DNA from: Vitis vinifera | Taxonomy: Eukaryota; Streptophyta; Magnoliopsida; Vitales; Vitaceae | Direction of reading: 5' to 3' | Length of the DNA: 64,000 nucleotides | NCBI RefSeq assembly: GCF_030704535.1 | Contig: NC_081808.1 | Span: 21,765,501 to 21,829,500 of the forward strand | Shown: positions 42,901-54,310 of the stretch, in pieces | Numbering within the stretch: position 1 is the first letter of the stretch | Layout of the letters: every line of letters begins with the position of its first letter | The notes under the pieces: generated by a model | Databases searched by the model: none | The model's input: only the letters and a program-made list of their open reading frames with translations | What the model was told of the DNA's origin: nothing | Made by a program: the position numbers and the translations under genes

Positions 42901-45900
42901 GAGCTAGGTGTTAAGGGCAATGATCTTGCGTCTTATGAATAATTATAATACTAGATTGGCAGTTTTTGATACTTCTAATCATGTTTTGTTTAGTGAATTG
43001 TAAATTATTGATTCAACATATTTTAAATATTCTTACCACAAAGTCCTTGGGGCCTAGCTCAAGTGGTAGAGATTTGAGGTGGGTTTGCGGGAGGTTCCAA
43101 GTTCAAGTCCCAATGAGGACAAAAAGAAAAGAAAAAAAAATTACCTATCAAAAAATATTCTTACCACAAGCCCATGTACTGATATAACATAGACATGCTA
43201 ACCCCCCACACCAACACCAAACCCATACCTATGCATATGCACAGAGTTCAAATGGACAGCTACAGTCCATATTTGTTTGGCTTTATTTTCAATGTTCTAT
43301 TGTGTATCCATAACACATATCTCAAGTACATATCCTGAATTTAACTCGCCATTATGCAGGCTAGTACATATAATCACACCATGCTTGTTTCAGGAGCTTT
43401 AATGATAGTTATCACATCTAGAAAAATATGTCAGCATCATAAAAAGCAGTGAAAACAGAACCAAACCTTAAGAGAAGAAAAAACAAGGGGGGGAATGGTA
43501 TAGGGTAGACGTTGTGGTCCTCCAGTCAGGAAATGCTTCCTCACAGCACATATGATCTGAAAATCACAACATAAATTATGGCTAACAACTTTGAAAAAGG
43601 TGCTGAAGTTCATAAACAGCGTAATCAACTAAAAAAACATAAAGTGAAACTAATATGAAGGTGAGCATTGCTTCAGAGTTAGATGGAATACTTTCCACCC
43701 ACACACAAACCATACATACATACATGGGTATATACCCACCAGAAAAAGGAACACTAGAAACTGAGCTAAAGAAGAGAAATCACATTTCAATAGTGAAAAG
43801 ACAACAGAAACATATTAGAAAGCAATAAAAGACTTTCAGATTGAACATCTAATCAATAAATAAGTGGAATTAATAAAGAGATGAGTGTTTGGAAAGCGTG
43901 ATTCTGAAGCTGCTAAGCCACTTTAACACTGTTTTCATGGAAGACTATGGAAGCCGCACAAAAACATCACATTTAGGTAAACTTATTCAAATCCAGTATA
44001 AACTGCAGTCCATCCAAATGAAAATCTTGTTTGAATAAAAAAAAAATGAAGGATTTGGTAGTTAACCCTGTTATAAATAAAAAACAAATTGAAGTAGCCA
44101 CAAGGGTCTCAACAACCCAAGTTTGACATCCACAAGAGAAACCACCAACAGAATGCATGAGAAAACTCACAAGAGTCACTACTATAAAAGATCCACAGAT
44201 GCAAAAGAATAATGTAAAAAACAAAAACCTTGATACATATAGAGTACGTAACATGCATGAAAATCTTAACAAATCAATTACCTGTAACATCTCATCTGGA
44301 TCATCACTATACAGCATCTGGATAAGACGTGCAACAGAATTCTGCTCTTCTTTGAAATCCTCATCATCAAGCTGAAGGTAAAAAATGATTAAAAAAATTG
44401 AAGTTTCAGAAGCATTTCCATAAAAATACTACCATGTTATGAAGGTTCAGTTTAAAGTAACAAATTGAATAAAAAAAGAAAAAGAAAATAAGCAATGAAA
44501 TTGCTAGAAATAAGACAGTTACAAGGAATAAACATGTATTGGGAGAAAAGCAATAAGCATTTAAAGAAGTGTCTTTATTATCACCAAGTAAATAAAGATG
44601 GCTAAAAGATAACTTGCAACAACCTCATCATGAAGATCCCCATCCAAATCCTTGATAAGCCCTTTTATTAATTCAAACAATGCCTCAACCTACATAGAAC
44701 AAGTAGTGGCACATGATTAGGGAGGACACTGAAAAGAACAGAACAAACATCAATAGAAGAAACATACCTTTTCAGCAGTAGCAATACACGTTTTGTTTTT
44801 CATAATGCTTTGAATTATAACGATTGCCATCACTTTATTTGTTCTGTTGTCAAGATATTCCATGACACGGGGATAATTTGAAAGCTTCAGGACAGTCACA
44901 ATATCATTATATTTCTCCAATGGAGCACTTAGTAGTGCAACAATCTGTTTTGTTGATTTGCTATCTTCAAGTTTTCCAGCACTAGAGAGTTTCGTAACAC
45001 ATGCTCCCTGAAGAAAAAAGGAGAAGACCAGTTATTCCAGCATTGAACTTCATCCATAAAAATATGAAGTTTATTAAACAACTCCTATGGTTTTATGAAC
45101 AGAACTTATGTAAAGCATGTATATGAAATTTAATAATAGTGCCAGACCTTATCAAAAGAGTATCATTTTTTTTCTTTCTTTAATTTTATAAATCAAGAGA
45201 AGGTTATATCCTTTTTCTTGGCATAGAACAAAGCATACAATAGTTTTTTCTCACTAAGGAATAAGCCATCAAGATTTTATTTCACTCATAGTTTTAAAAG
45301 GCGCAAAAGTCTCCTATAGCTTAGGCACAAGGCGTGCGTCTGAGTGAAGTGAAATGCAACCTAGGATGCATATCAATTTTATAAAATATGATTCAAAATC
45401 TAATCCAATCAATAAAAAATTTAAAATTCCAAACAATTAAAAAAAGCATTCAATAAAAAGGTAATGAAATTATATAAATTTCAATATAAAATTAGAAATT
45501 TCAAGAATAAAAGTGTTCAAAAAAAGAAGAGTAAAGTCGACAAGGTGCACCTCTTCAATAAAGCGCATGTCTTGGCAAGCGAGGCACTATAACTAAACAG
45601 TGGTTGTGCCTTAAGCCTAGGCGCACTTAAAGCACACCTTTTAAATCTATGATTCCACTCCAAGTCCCAAACATAGTTTTAACCCAATCACAAGCTTGTG
45701 TTCCAATCACTTTTATGCCTAAACATGGGGGAATCACAGGCTACACCATAAATTTAGTGGCACACTATATATTTGAAGTATTAGCCTCATGCATTACCGA
45801 TGGGCACATGACTGAGACCCTTTTTTCTTTTTAACATTTAATTTGTTTCATCAAGTGCATCTATGGCAGCAATATATGGTTCAACCTCTGAATGCTTAAG

Positions 45901-48900
45901 CATTTTGACTGTCCATCCCTTGGTTTGAAAGTCTTGAATCCAACCTCATTTGGTGTATGGATTCCTCAGAGGTGTTGACCCCAAATCAAACTTAACTAGC
46001 TGATTCCCCAGGTATAGCTAAGTGGCGTTAAAGAAATAATGTAATACATACATAAGAAGGCATACAATGGAGAAAATAATTATGGTACAAATAGAAAATG
46101 CAAAGTCGAGGGTACCACATATGCTTAGGTGATGATATCCTTAATCTTGGTTTTCAAATAAAAAAATCAAAACTGGAACCTAGCCCGCAAAAGTAGAAAG
46201 GAGTTTATAAATGAAACATACCAGAACTTGATCCACATAATCAAGCCGATCAGGGTGCACATGCAGAGTAAAAGTGAGAAGAGATGAATATAGAGTTACA
46301 GCTCCAAAAATAGGCATGTCAACCTGTGCTTCGATGACCTGAATGAACAGATTAAGTATTACATTTTCTCCTACTTTAGTCCATTTATATACCTAATTGC
46401 ACAAACGTGTAACGAAGAAATAGACATAAAGGGAAGAACACAACAAAATGCAAGCCAAGATATTAAGCTTTGGGATAAAAACGCAGATTGACTCCATCCC
46501 ATACATCAGATGTTAGTGAAAAAGCAACACAAAGTTTTCTATATTAGCGTTTCTCCTGTCAGAGAATATCAGCACCCAAGTTTTGTAGCAGAAGAAATTG
46601 ATGACATTTATTGCCTATATACTATCATTGCTTCTTTGTCTTATGGGAATAGGGGGTCTAAAAGTTGTACACAAGCATATAACCAAACTCAAATTGCTAT
46701 CACATCTATAAAAGTTTTAATCAGATTTAACTTTAGCCACTCAAGGTGGAATTCATTTGTGAAAGTTAAAACCAAAAGGAAAAAAATAAATAAACAAATA
46801 CAGTACAAACTCTCTTTTCCTTTTATTTTTTTACTTTTTTAATATCAACGCATGGCAAAAGGCACATTGAAGCATACAAGCATATAAAAAAACACCCAGT
46901 ACAAACTCTCTCAACACATGGCAAAAGGGCGCATTGAAGTATACAAGCATATTTTTTTTATAGGTATCAAAGTATACAAGCATATAAAAAAGGCATCCAG
47001 TAGAAACTCTCTTTTATAATCAACAGCACTCAATCGCATTTCAATCTTTGGATTCTTCAATGAAACTAAGCAAAATTTACCTTCCATATGGCATTACTCA
47101 GCTTGGCAAAAGCTTCCACTTGCAAAAATTCAGGTAACACCTGCAATACGAAATCATCAGTAACTATATTTGGAAGCCAAGATCAAGAAAAAAGCATAAG
47201 AGTAGCTCACTTCTGCACTTGAAGCAGCATAATTTGAAAGCCTTTCCATCAATTGTGATAACACAGTCTTGATGTCAACTGATGGCTGATATACGCAAAC
47301 ACGGAAAGGAAAGGAAACTGTCAATGTACTAAAATTTGCTATATTTATGAACATGAAAAAGGAAAATATCATGGAAAAATAAATTTGACAATAAATGATT
47401 TCAAAATGTTTCCAAAATTCAAAACAAGGGACTGGAATACGTCTTTCTTTCCAACCAATTGCTATATCTCCATCAATGAAGTGAAAGTCCATGTTTTAGG
47501 TCTTGACTGGTGCTGAAGTGTGAGTAGAAGGCATAAGGGGGGGGGGGAGGGGGGGGGGAGAGAGAGAGAGAGAAGGATCATGTGCTAATATATAAACAAT
47601 AATATGATTACTCTTCCGGTGCAACATTCATCTCTTTCAGTGTTACTGTTAACCTACTGTTCCTCATGCATATCCTAATAGTTTAAACTTTTAGGAAAGT
47701 CAGTAGCTTAACATGGTACCTAAGCTACTTATCAAAAAAAAAAAAGAAAACATGGTACCTAAGCTATCATTAACTAGAAACCTCGAGTTCAAATCCCTCC
47801 TATTATTTATCCCTGCATTTATTTATTTGTAATCTGCTAAGTTGTCTCTCCAATCCTAGAATTGGATTCATGCCATGAGTTACCTAGTAAATTATGGTAA
47901 AATGGCTCCAAAAGCTAGTTTCTATTTGTCCATTTTTTTTCATTTCTCTACCTAACATGCACTGAATTTATTTTGATTAATCAGTTGGGGCGTTAGTTTT
48001 TCCTAACCTAATTATGAACCAGATGTAATAAGCTACAACAAAACCTTTAGTCAAACCCAGGAACTTCAGTCTTGAAAATTTTCAACATGTGCTAAGGAGT
48101 AACAATAAGCAAATGTATGGTCCTAAATCAACTGGAACAGAAAAACAGGATTTCCAACCCACAACAATTGGGATAAGGTCTTCCTGAGCATGGGGTCAAT
48201 TGGTGGATAAATAACATGTGGCCAACTAGTAAGGCAGTAGCCATGGACAATTTGCGTATGCAGCCTAGTCTTAGTGGTGATTATTATATGCAACCAACTG
48301 ATTGGATTAGCCTTAAGGTACAGAAATTTCATCGATACAGAAGTTGGCAATCACATACTCCAACTGACAACAATTGTGAAAATGGGAATGGCACAAAAAC
48401 TGTGAAACAAAAACAATAAGAACCGTATTACTCACCTGAAGCTGGGGGCAAGCCCCCAATAATGTCTCAAGAGTTTGCAAGTGGTACTCATCAGGAAAGA
48501 CTTGAATTATGCAATCCATCAAATAAAATTGGGCAATCTCATCTTTACAATTGACAACCTATCAAAGACGAATGCCATGTAGGCTCCATTATGTTATAGT
48601 TGTCATGCAAAAGCCACATATCACGCCTTCAAAATGACAAATAAAAGAAGAAAACGAAAATGACCAAAAAAAAAAAAAAAAACTGTTGAGAGACAACTAA
48701 ATAGATCAGACCTGCTCCAAAACTCTGGGAAGGACTGTTTCTTTGTACATATCGAGATCAACACCCTCTAGCTGGCCAAGGACATGCAGGTTCTTCCCAA
48801 CCTAATGAAAAGATCAGCGGCAAAAGAGTAGTCGGTTATAAGTGCACAGAATATGCACACAGTTCTATTGGAGTGACGTAACTAGTTTCAGGTTATTGGT

Positions 48901-51900
48901 ATTACGAGATCACGAAGCTCGCTCCGTTCTTTTTCCCGTTTCTCCTTTTCCCGTGCAGGTCCCTGCAGACCAGAAAGGCCGATTGCAAGCCTCAACTCAG
49001 GATCAGCTAAGAGTATGAATGATTCACAAGAGCACTATAACACCTGCATGACCACAAATCATGCCCTCATGATTTATCTTTACCTTTAAGACATGCAAGC
49101 ACTGTGGCATGATGCATGTCCAAACATGAGAGCAGGTAACAGTCCATAAATATTTCAACCAACCTGATGTTGCATCCGCACCCAAAGTTTGTTCATCTCT
49201 GTGAAGTTTTGGAGTAAAAACTCTACAGCATCCATGACAGTGTCAGCACCCCTGCACAAGTCAAGGAAGCCATACACAGCTCAATCAATACCAGTAGGCT
49301 AAGGAGAGAACAATCATACTTTTGAATTAATAACTCATTTTTTACTATTTCTCTCCCTTACATTTCAACATCATATGGATGCATACAACAGTCAACTGCT
49401 TATGATCCTGGTGGCTCAATAAAACCAAAAAATGGTCTTTAACATTCAAATTCTGACAAATGGGACAAAATCTGAGTGACCAGCATCTAGCAGCAGCTGA
49501 CTCCTAACATTCTACCACATATCTTCTTTCCTCAAAACCTCCTATCTTCACTGGTCTCCAGAAACTGAGTTTTACTTTCAGCCACAAAAATGAACTCCCT
49601 ACTATATAAAATCAAAATGCAACACAAATTCACCAATTGATTTTCTTACCCTTCATATTCAGAACCAATATCAGGTAGTTTATCCCTACTGACTTGAGAA
49701 AGGTAACTCCTTAGGAAGAGGCCACGTACAGGATGTTGGATGCCACGGCACATTTCCACAAGATCCTTAAGAACATCCTTAGCAGGAGCCTCCTTAGATT
49801 TGATGTACACAGATCCAACTGTACAGAGAAGATACCTGGGCAATAGAGAACACAGAATTCAAAATTAAGACATGGAAACATTACATGAAAAAAATAAAAA
49901 TTTATACAAACTGATGTCTCTATAATGTACAATCCAAATTGCAGAGAAAAACATACAGCCAAAAAATGAAGCAAGAGATAAATATTTAAATAGCTTACAT
50001 AGAGAAAAATAAAAAGCAGATAGGCTGAAAAGGCAATAAATTGAACCACTTATTATGTGATTCAAAAAATTTAACTACCAATGTATCCTAACCACAGTAG
50101 AAAAGGCAGAAATATAATATGAAGAAACAATAATATAAAATAGTCTTTGGTGATCTTACTTTTACATATTTTATATTGCTGTTACATGGCACTAGCAGTG
50201 AATAAAAATTCTGGATCAAACATTATAACAAGTTAAAAGTAACCACGCATCAACATGTGCAGAACATCTAGATTGGTCAAGGGATCTATTAGAATAAGTT
50301 GATAAAGAAAGAACAGAAGATCCATGAGAAAATGCTCTAAAAAAAAAAGTACAAGGTAATAAATTACTACAGCAAATAAACCTTTGAAGAAAAAAAGTAC
50401 AATTTCTAACTCTTCTGCACTAATAAGCCTTTCATCACCGTTTCCTATCAAAAAAATAAAATAAAATAAGCCTTTCTTCACCACCAATAACACCAGTGTT
50501 ACTGCCTTTCCCATGTAACTGGAACCAGCAGCACATATTCACCCTACCAGAACAGAAATCATATTTCCAATTTCAAGAAGTATTTTTTTCCATACTCCTT
50601 TTCAAAATTTGTTAATTTCTTTTATTTCTTCCAATCTTCTTGCTCTTTTCGAACTTCCAACTTCACCCACAACTTCCTCTTCACTATAGCTCAACTTTCT
50701 CTTTTCCATTGTTAAAATCTAATCTCACTCTCAATGTGGATGTGTCCACTTGTGCTCTGTGCTTCAATGAGACTATGGATTTGGCCATTACATGCATAGT
50801 TTTTCCCATGCTCCTTTACAAAATTTGTTAATTTCTTTTATTTGTTCCAAATTTCTTGCTCTTTTCAAACTTCCAACTTGACCCATAAATTCCTCCTCAC
50901 TATAGCTCAACTTTCTTTTTTCCGTTGTTAAAATCTAATCCCACTCTCAATGTGGATGTATCCATTTGTACTGTGTGCTTCAATGAGACTAAGGATTTTG
51001 CCAAACTGCAATGTGGTTAAAGGGCCAGTGACACCATATGATGCCAATCATCATGCACTGCCACATGCACACCCAACTCAAATATCTCCATTTACCTCGT
51101 GCTAAGACAAAAATCACACTCGGCATAGTTGCCTAACAGCACGGATACTCACATGATGCAGATGTCAACCTGAGGTGAATCCCGAAGGAGTACTGGGGTT
51201 TCTGCCTATCACCTGTGGCTGGAATGATATGCACAAGCAAGGTAGTAACTTGTTCTCCATGAAGAAGAGAGGTTAAGGGTTACTTCCCTCAATGATAAAT
51301 GCAACACACCAAGTATGTGCCACATCCTTTTTCCTCAGCAAACAATTGGATTTCAATTCATTGCCCTCAACATCCTTTTCCCACTTAAATCATTCTATAG
51401 ACATTATTAGGTGCTTGTCCAAACTTCTCTCTGAAGCAAAGTTCACATACAGCAAATTAGCAGTATGTATGAGCATCTACCAGGCAAAGTTTAGCAAACA
51501 AATGCAGTTCAGACCTCAGCATTTTCTGCAAAATCTCAAAACAGGATCTAAGAAAGGTTCATCGGGAAGGGAAATGACAATTGAGTCCATAGTGCAGGTA
51601 CATGGAATCCCAAAACAAAATAATATATGATAAGTCAGTAAACCAGAAAATGAAAGTCTGACTAAAAGAATGGCAACAGAAGGTGTATTGTTCTTGATCA
51701 AGATGAACAAGAAACAGTATCAGAAACTAAAGACAACGTGTTTTACAACAGGTTCAAATCATAATGCGGGCTAAGCACAAAAGTGAAGCATTCACACTGA
51801 CTTAGCCATTTCCATCAGATCCAAGGATGGGTGTTCGCCTGAAAATAAAAAAACTACAAAGATTCTGTTTTCCACGAGCTTCCTGGATACAAGCGAGGAC

Positions 51901-52798
51901 CACGGATACAGTGTAAAAGTAGGTCAAAATCGGGGTTAAATCCCTTAGCCTCTCTACCCTCTCCATGGTAAATCATGGTCCATCCATCCAATTATGCCAA
52001 AACTAATATCAGATTATTCCAAGGTTACCCATTGAGCGGGAAATTTATCTAACAATCACACAAGAATCAAACAGTAAACAATCCATCTATCACCAATGGG
52101 GTGGCAAAATCAATTCATAACCAAGAAAATTAAAAGACACCCCATATACAATCAAAAATAAAAACAAGGGGTTGAACCCATCCCATTTCTCACTTACAGT
52201 CTAGGCAATATGTTGCCTGCATGTTGCACAAGTTCATAGAGATCGATAATAGAGCAACCGCGCCTTGCCTCTTCCTTGAAGAACATCTCCAGCTTCCTCA
52301 ATTCATCAAATGCTCGCATGTCTTCAAAACCATACAGAAAAGGAAAATCTTGCCCTTATTCTTCAGATTTCAAATCTTAAAGTAAAAATAAATAAATAAT
52401 TAAATCAAATTAAATTAAATTACATCTCGATCGACACAAAGGAGGATCGGATCGGTGAGGAGAAATTACATAGTTCGTAGTATTTATGAGGGGAGAGCCT
52501 CGAAGTACGAAGCTCGGAAAGCATCTGAGCCGAGTATTTGAGGGCGTCCCTCAGATTGTTCGAGTCCTGAGAAGTAAAAAAAAAAAAAGGGAAAAAATTA
52601 GGCTGCGTTTCTCAGAAAGGGAAAAAAGGAAAAAAGGAACGAATCTGGGGAACATTTTCCTCTATCTTCCGTCAAACCAAACATAGGTAGAGAAGGAGAG
52701 CGTGTTACCAGAGCGCGATGCATGTAAAAGGCGTTCTGTTGAAGGCCGGCGATCCCGGCGGCCAGCCATTTCTCTTCGTCTTCAGCTCTTTCTACCAT
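39935..52798 (-). CDS. VPS35: VPS35, retromer core subunit
   Basis: Twenty-two exons in transcript order: 52709-52798, 52470-52566, 52198-52321, 49650-49835, 49164-49251, 48906-48962, 48712-48801, 48436-48558, 47211-47285, 47081-47140, 46222-46338, 44768-45007, 44624-44689, 44282-44371, 43467-43556, 41989-42078, 41470-41538, 41290-41370, 41035-41142, 40844-40947, 40246-40359, 39935-40145. They total 2370 nt, 789 residues, as in other plant VPS35 proteins. The invariant PRLYL motif (residues 102-106, VPS26 contact) spans the exon 3/4 junction; [45 protein letters not shown] and [17 protein letters not shown] are also typical. The protein is an alpha-solenoid that scaffolds the VPS26-VPS29-VPS35 complex and recycles vacuolar sorting receptors (and affects PIN traffic) at endosomes. 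Start: ATG of [15 protein letters not shown], no upstream alternative. Introns are up to 2.4 kb and hold several retroelement fragments; exons look intact. Confidence 0.96.
40440..40600 (-). repeat. Possible tRNA-derived SINE in VPS35 intron 20
   Basis: On the minus strand an A-box-like AGGTCAACTGGCAGG and, about 40 bases on, a B-box-like AGATTTGAGCCC suggest an internal pol III promoter. No target duplication or A-tail was identified, so this is tentative. Confidence 0.3.
40667..40801 (-). mobile_element. 5'-truncated LINE 3' end with 15-bp target duplication (VPS35 intron 20)
   Basis: The 135-bp insert is flanked by perfect copies of AAGATGTTATGCTTT (40652-40666 and 40802-40816). On the minus strand it ends in an AT-rich tail (AAATAAATAAATC-like) after TTGCTTATCAAAATA, matching the layout of plant LINE 3' ends. 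It lies in the same orientation as VPS35. Confidence 0.85.
42814..42919 (-). mobile_element. SINE, minus orientation, VPS35 intron 15
   Basis: Its reverse complement aligns with the SINE at 43042-43152, including the A-box region TAGCTCAAGTGGTA and the TTTACCTATCAAAG tail. Flanking 13-bp repeats ATGATCTTGC(A/G)TC at 42801-42813 and 42920-42932 are its target duplication. Confidence 0.85.
43042..43152 (+). mobile_element. SINE, plus orientation, VPS35 intron 15
   Basis: tRNA-derived element with A box TAGCTCAAGTGGTAGAG (43055-43071), B box AAGTTCAAGTCCC (43099-43111) and an A-rich tail ending ACCTATCAAAA. It is flanked by a perfect 17-bp target duplication AAATATTCTTACCACAA (43025-43041 and 43153-43169). 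Confidence 0.92.
45287..45651. mobile_element. hAT-type MITE in VPS35 intron 11
   Basis: A 365-bp element with terminal inverted repeats CATAGTTTTAAAAGGCGC (45287-45304) and the inverse of CATAGATTTAAAAGGTGTGC (45632-45651). Flanking 8-bp repeats ATTTCACT (45279-45286) and ATTCCACT (45652-45659), one mismatch, fit hAT target duplications. The ends are GC-rich (GGCGC, AGGCGCAC) and the middle AT-rich. Confidence 0.75.
46851..47013. repeat. Tandem duplication in VPS35 intron 10
   Basis: About 46851-46911 and 46917-47013 are copies of one ~65-bp unit (CATGGCAAAAGG, GCATACAAGCATATAAAAAA, CAAACTCTCT). The second copy is enlarged by a 17-bp insertion with its own target duplication, described separately. 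Confidence 0.75.
46953..46969 (-). mobile_element. 17-bp retrotransposon-tail micro-insertion (VPS35 intron 10)
   Basis: TTTTTTTATAGGTATCA sits between perfect 16-bp repeats AAGTATACAAGCATAT (46937-46952 and 46970-46985). Reverse-complemented it reads as a short tail ending in poly(A), as left by an extremely truncated LINE/SINE insertion. The older tandem copy at 46851-46911 serves as the empty site. Confidence 0.7.
47537..47571. repeat. G-run plus (GA)n tract in VPS35 intron 8
   Basis: Two long G runs separated by an A are followed by an AG dinucleotide run. The sense strand of VPS35 carries the complementary C-rich/CT-rich version. Intronic. Confidence 0.8.
47728..47748 (+). mobile_element. 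21-bp retrotransposon-tail micro-insertion (VPS35 intron 8)
   Basis: The insert CTTATC followed by an A-rich run lies between perfect 18-bp repeats AACATGGTACCTAAGCTA (47710-47727 and 47749-47766). The CTTATCAAAA word matches the tail of the SINE family and LINE fragment elsewhere in this gene. Confidence 0.75.
50585..51004. repeat. Two-copy ~216-bp tandem duplication in VPS35 intron 3
   Basis: Copies at about 50585-50800 and 50801-51004 share CAAAATTTGTTAATTTCTTT, CTATAGCTCAACTTTCT, GTTAAAATCTAATC and CTTCAATGAGACTA in the same order, with scattered substitutions. Confidence 0.85.
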
Positions 52799-54310
52799 CC
52801 TTCTCTCCGCTCTCTTCTCTTCCTCTCTGTAACTCTGCGGATTGTGGTTAGGATTTAGGAATGTTGCGTTTGACTTTACGCTGCTGCCAATGCCTCGGTG
52901 TGATCCTCTGCTACGCTGCCTACGCAGCTTCATATTCTCCTTTCGTCTCAACCGTTAGATCGTCTTCGGGCTTACACGATCGTCCTCCAGCGGAACAAAA
53001 CGCACCCTTCTATACGTCCAAGTAGCAAAAAGACAAAGCTACCCGTCCCGCCCACTTCCAAAGACAAATCCGGAGCCTCGACCCAATTTACGAATGGTAC
53101 CCATTGTGCCAAAAATTAAAATAATTTCCAATCTTTAAAAAATGACCCTCATTTTTTTAAGATTTGTAAATAGTCTTTTCAAGATGTGGAATAAATATAA
53201 AAAGTAACCATGAATTTATGGTTAAATTGACCAATTTTAAAACAATCATATGCATCTTTGCAAGTTATTGTTCAAAATAATGACTTTCTATTTTTGTTAA
53301 ATTAATTTTAAACTATCTTAAGTTTTATAAAAATTAAAAATCACAATTTGAAACCGTCGTTTCAACGTGTCACTTCAAAGTTCCGACACGTAGCGTGAAC
53401 CAAAAAATGAATCATTTTGATTAATAATTTGAGAAAATGATTAAAACGGATATTTTAATGATCAAAATGATCGATTTGAATCAAAACTCGTGTATCATAT
53501 ACTCTGCGGTCACCTCCCAACAAGCAAGTGCCAGTGGAGCAATCCGCCCATAACAAGTTTTTTGTTTCAAGAGGGTTGTTGAGAACCGTAGGTAGAAATG
53601 CCCCTGGTCCATTGACTTGCCGTTCTCGGGCAAACCCAAAAAGAGGGATCGTGACTTTGTCACAAAAAAAAAAAAAAAGTTCTGCCATTGATGCCTCTGT
53701 TCCCTTGAATCTAATTCACTTACAATAGAAGCCTTTTTCTTCATGCTCTTAAAAATCGCAAATACAAGCTTGACAAATAATATTCGTAGGCCACCAGAGA
53801 AAGAAAAAATTTGGAAAAGTGACAGACTAGGCAACAGATGAAAAGATGAAAATTGGATGATCATATTATTATGGATTAAAAAAGAATGGTCCATGTCATC
53901 TAACAGACACCCTTTTTTATTTTATTTTTTTATTTTTTTATTTTCTTGGTTGTTAAAGCACACAGATCCAGGTCATCTATCAACCTTTTTTTTGAAAAAC
54001 TCCCTACAAAAACAACTCTAGCAACTAGCATTCCTCTTGGGAAACAAGAGGCACAACAAGTGAAGCTAAAACCGGCTGCTCACATAGCACATGGCACATG
54101 GAACAGTGAACAGATTAAATGGGCTAACATGCCCAATTTTTTTCTGCACTGAGCATGGCACAAAGTTTGTAAGCTCCCCTTCCGCTCCCCACATCTCATT
54201 TTCCACAAAAACAGTTTTGAAATGGCCCAGGAGCCAGTGTTGCATGTAGACCAAAGGCCCAGGCAAAAGGGAACAATTGAGAACTGGCACAAAGGAACAC
54301 TGCCTCTCAT
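52799..54310. other. Intergenic region upstream of VPS35
   Basis: VPS35 5' UTR and promoter (52799-53100 is relatively GC-rich), then AT-rich sequence. At 53490-53670 a GC-richer stretch ends in TTTGTCAC followed by about 15 A on the + strand, resembling a retroposed fragment. I see no gene. Confidence 0.45.

Noticed and set aside
43042-43130. tRNA gene suggested by clear A and B boxes
   Set aside because: The boxes belong to a SINE: the element has an A-rich tail and a 17-bp target duplication, and a second copy lies nearby in inverse orientation. I see no acceptor-stem pairing.
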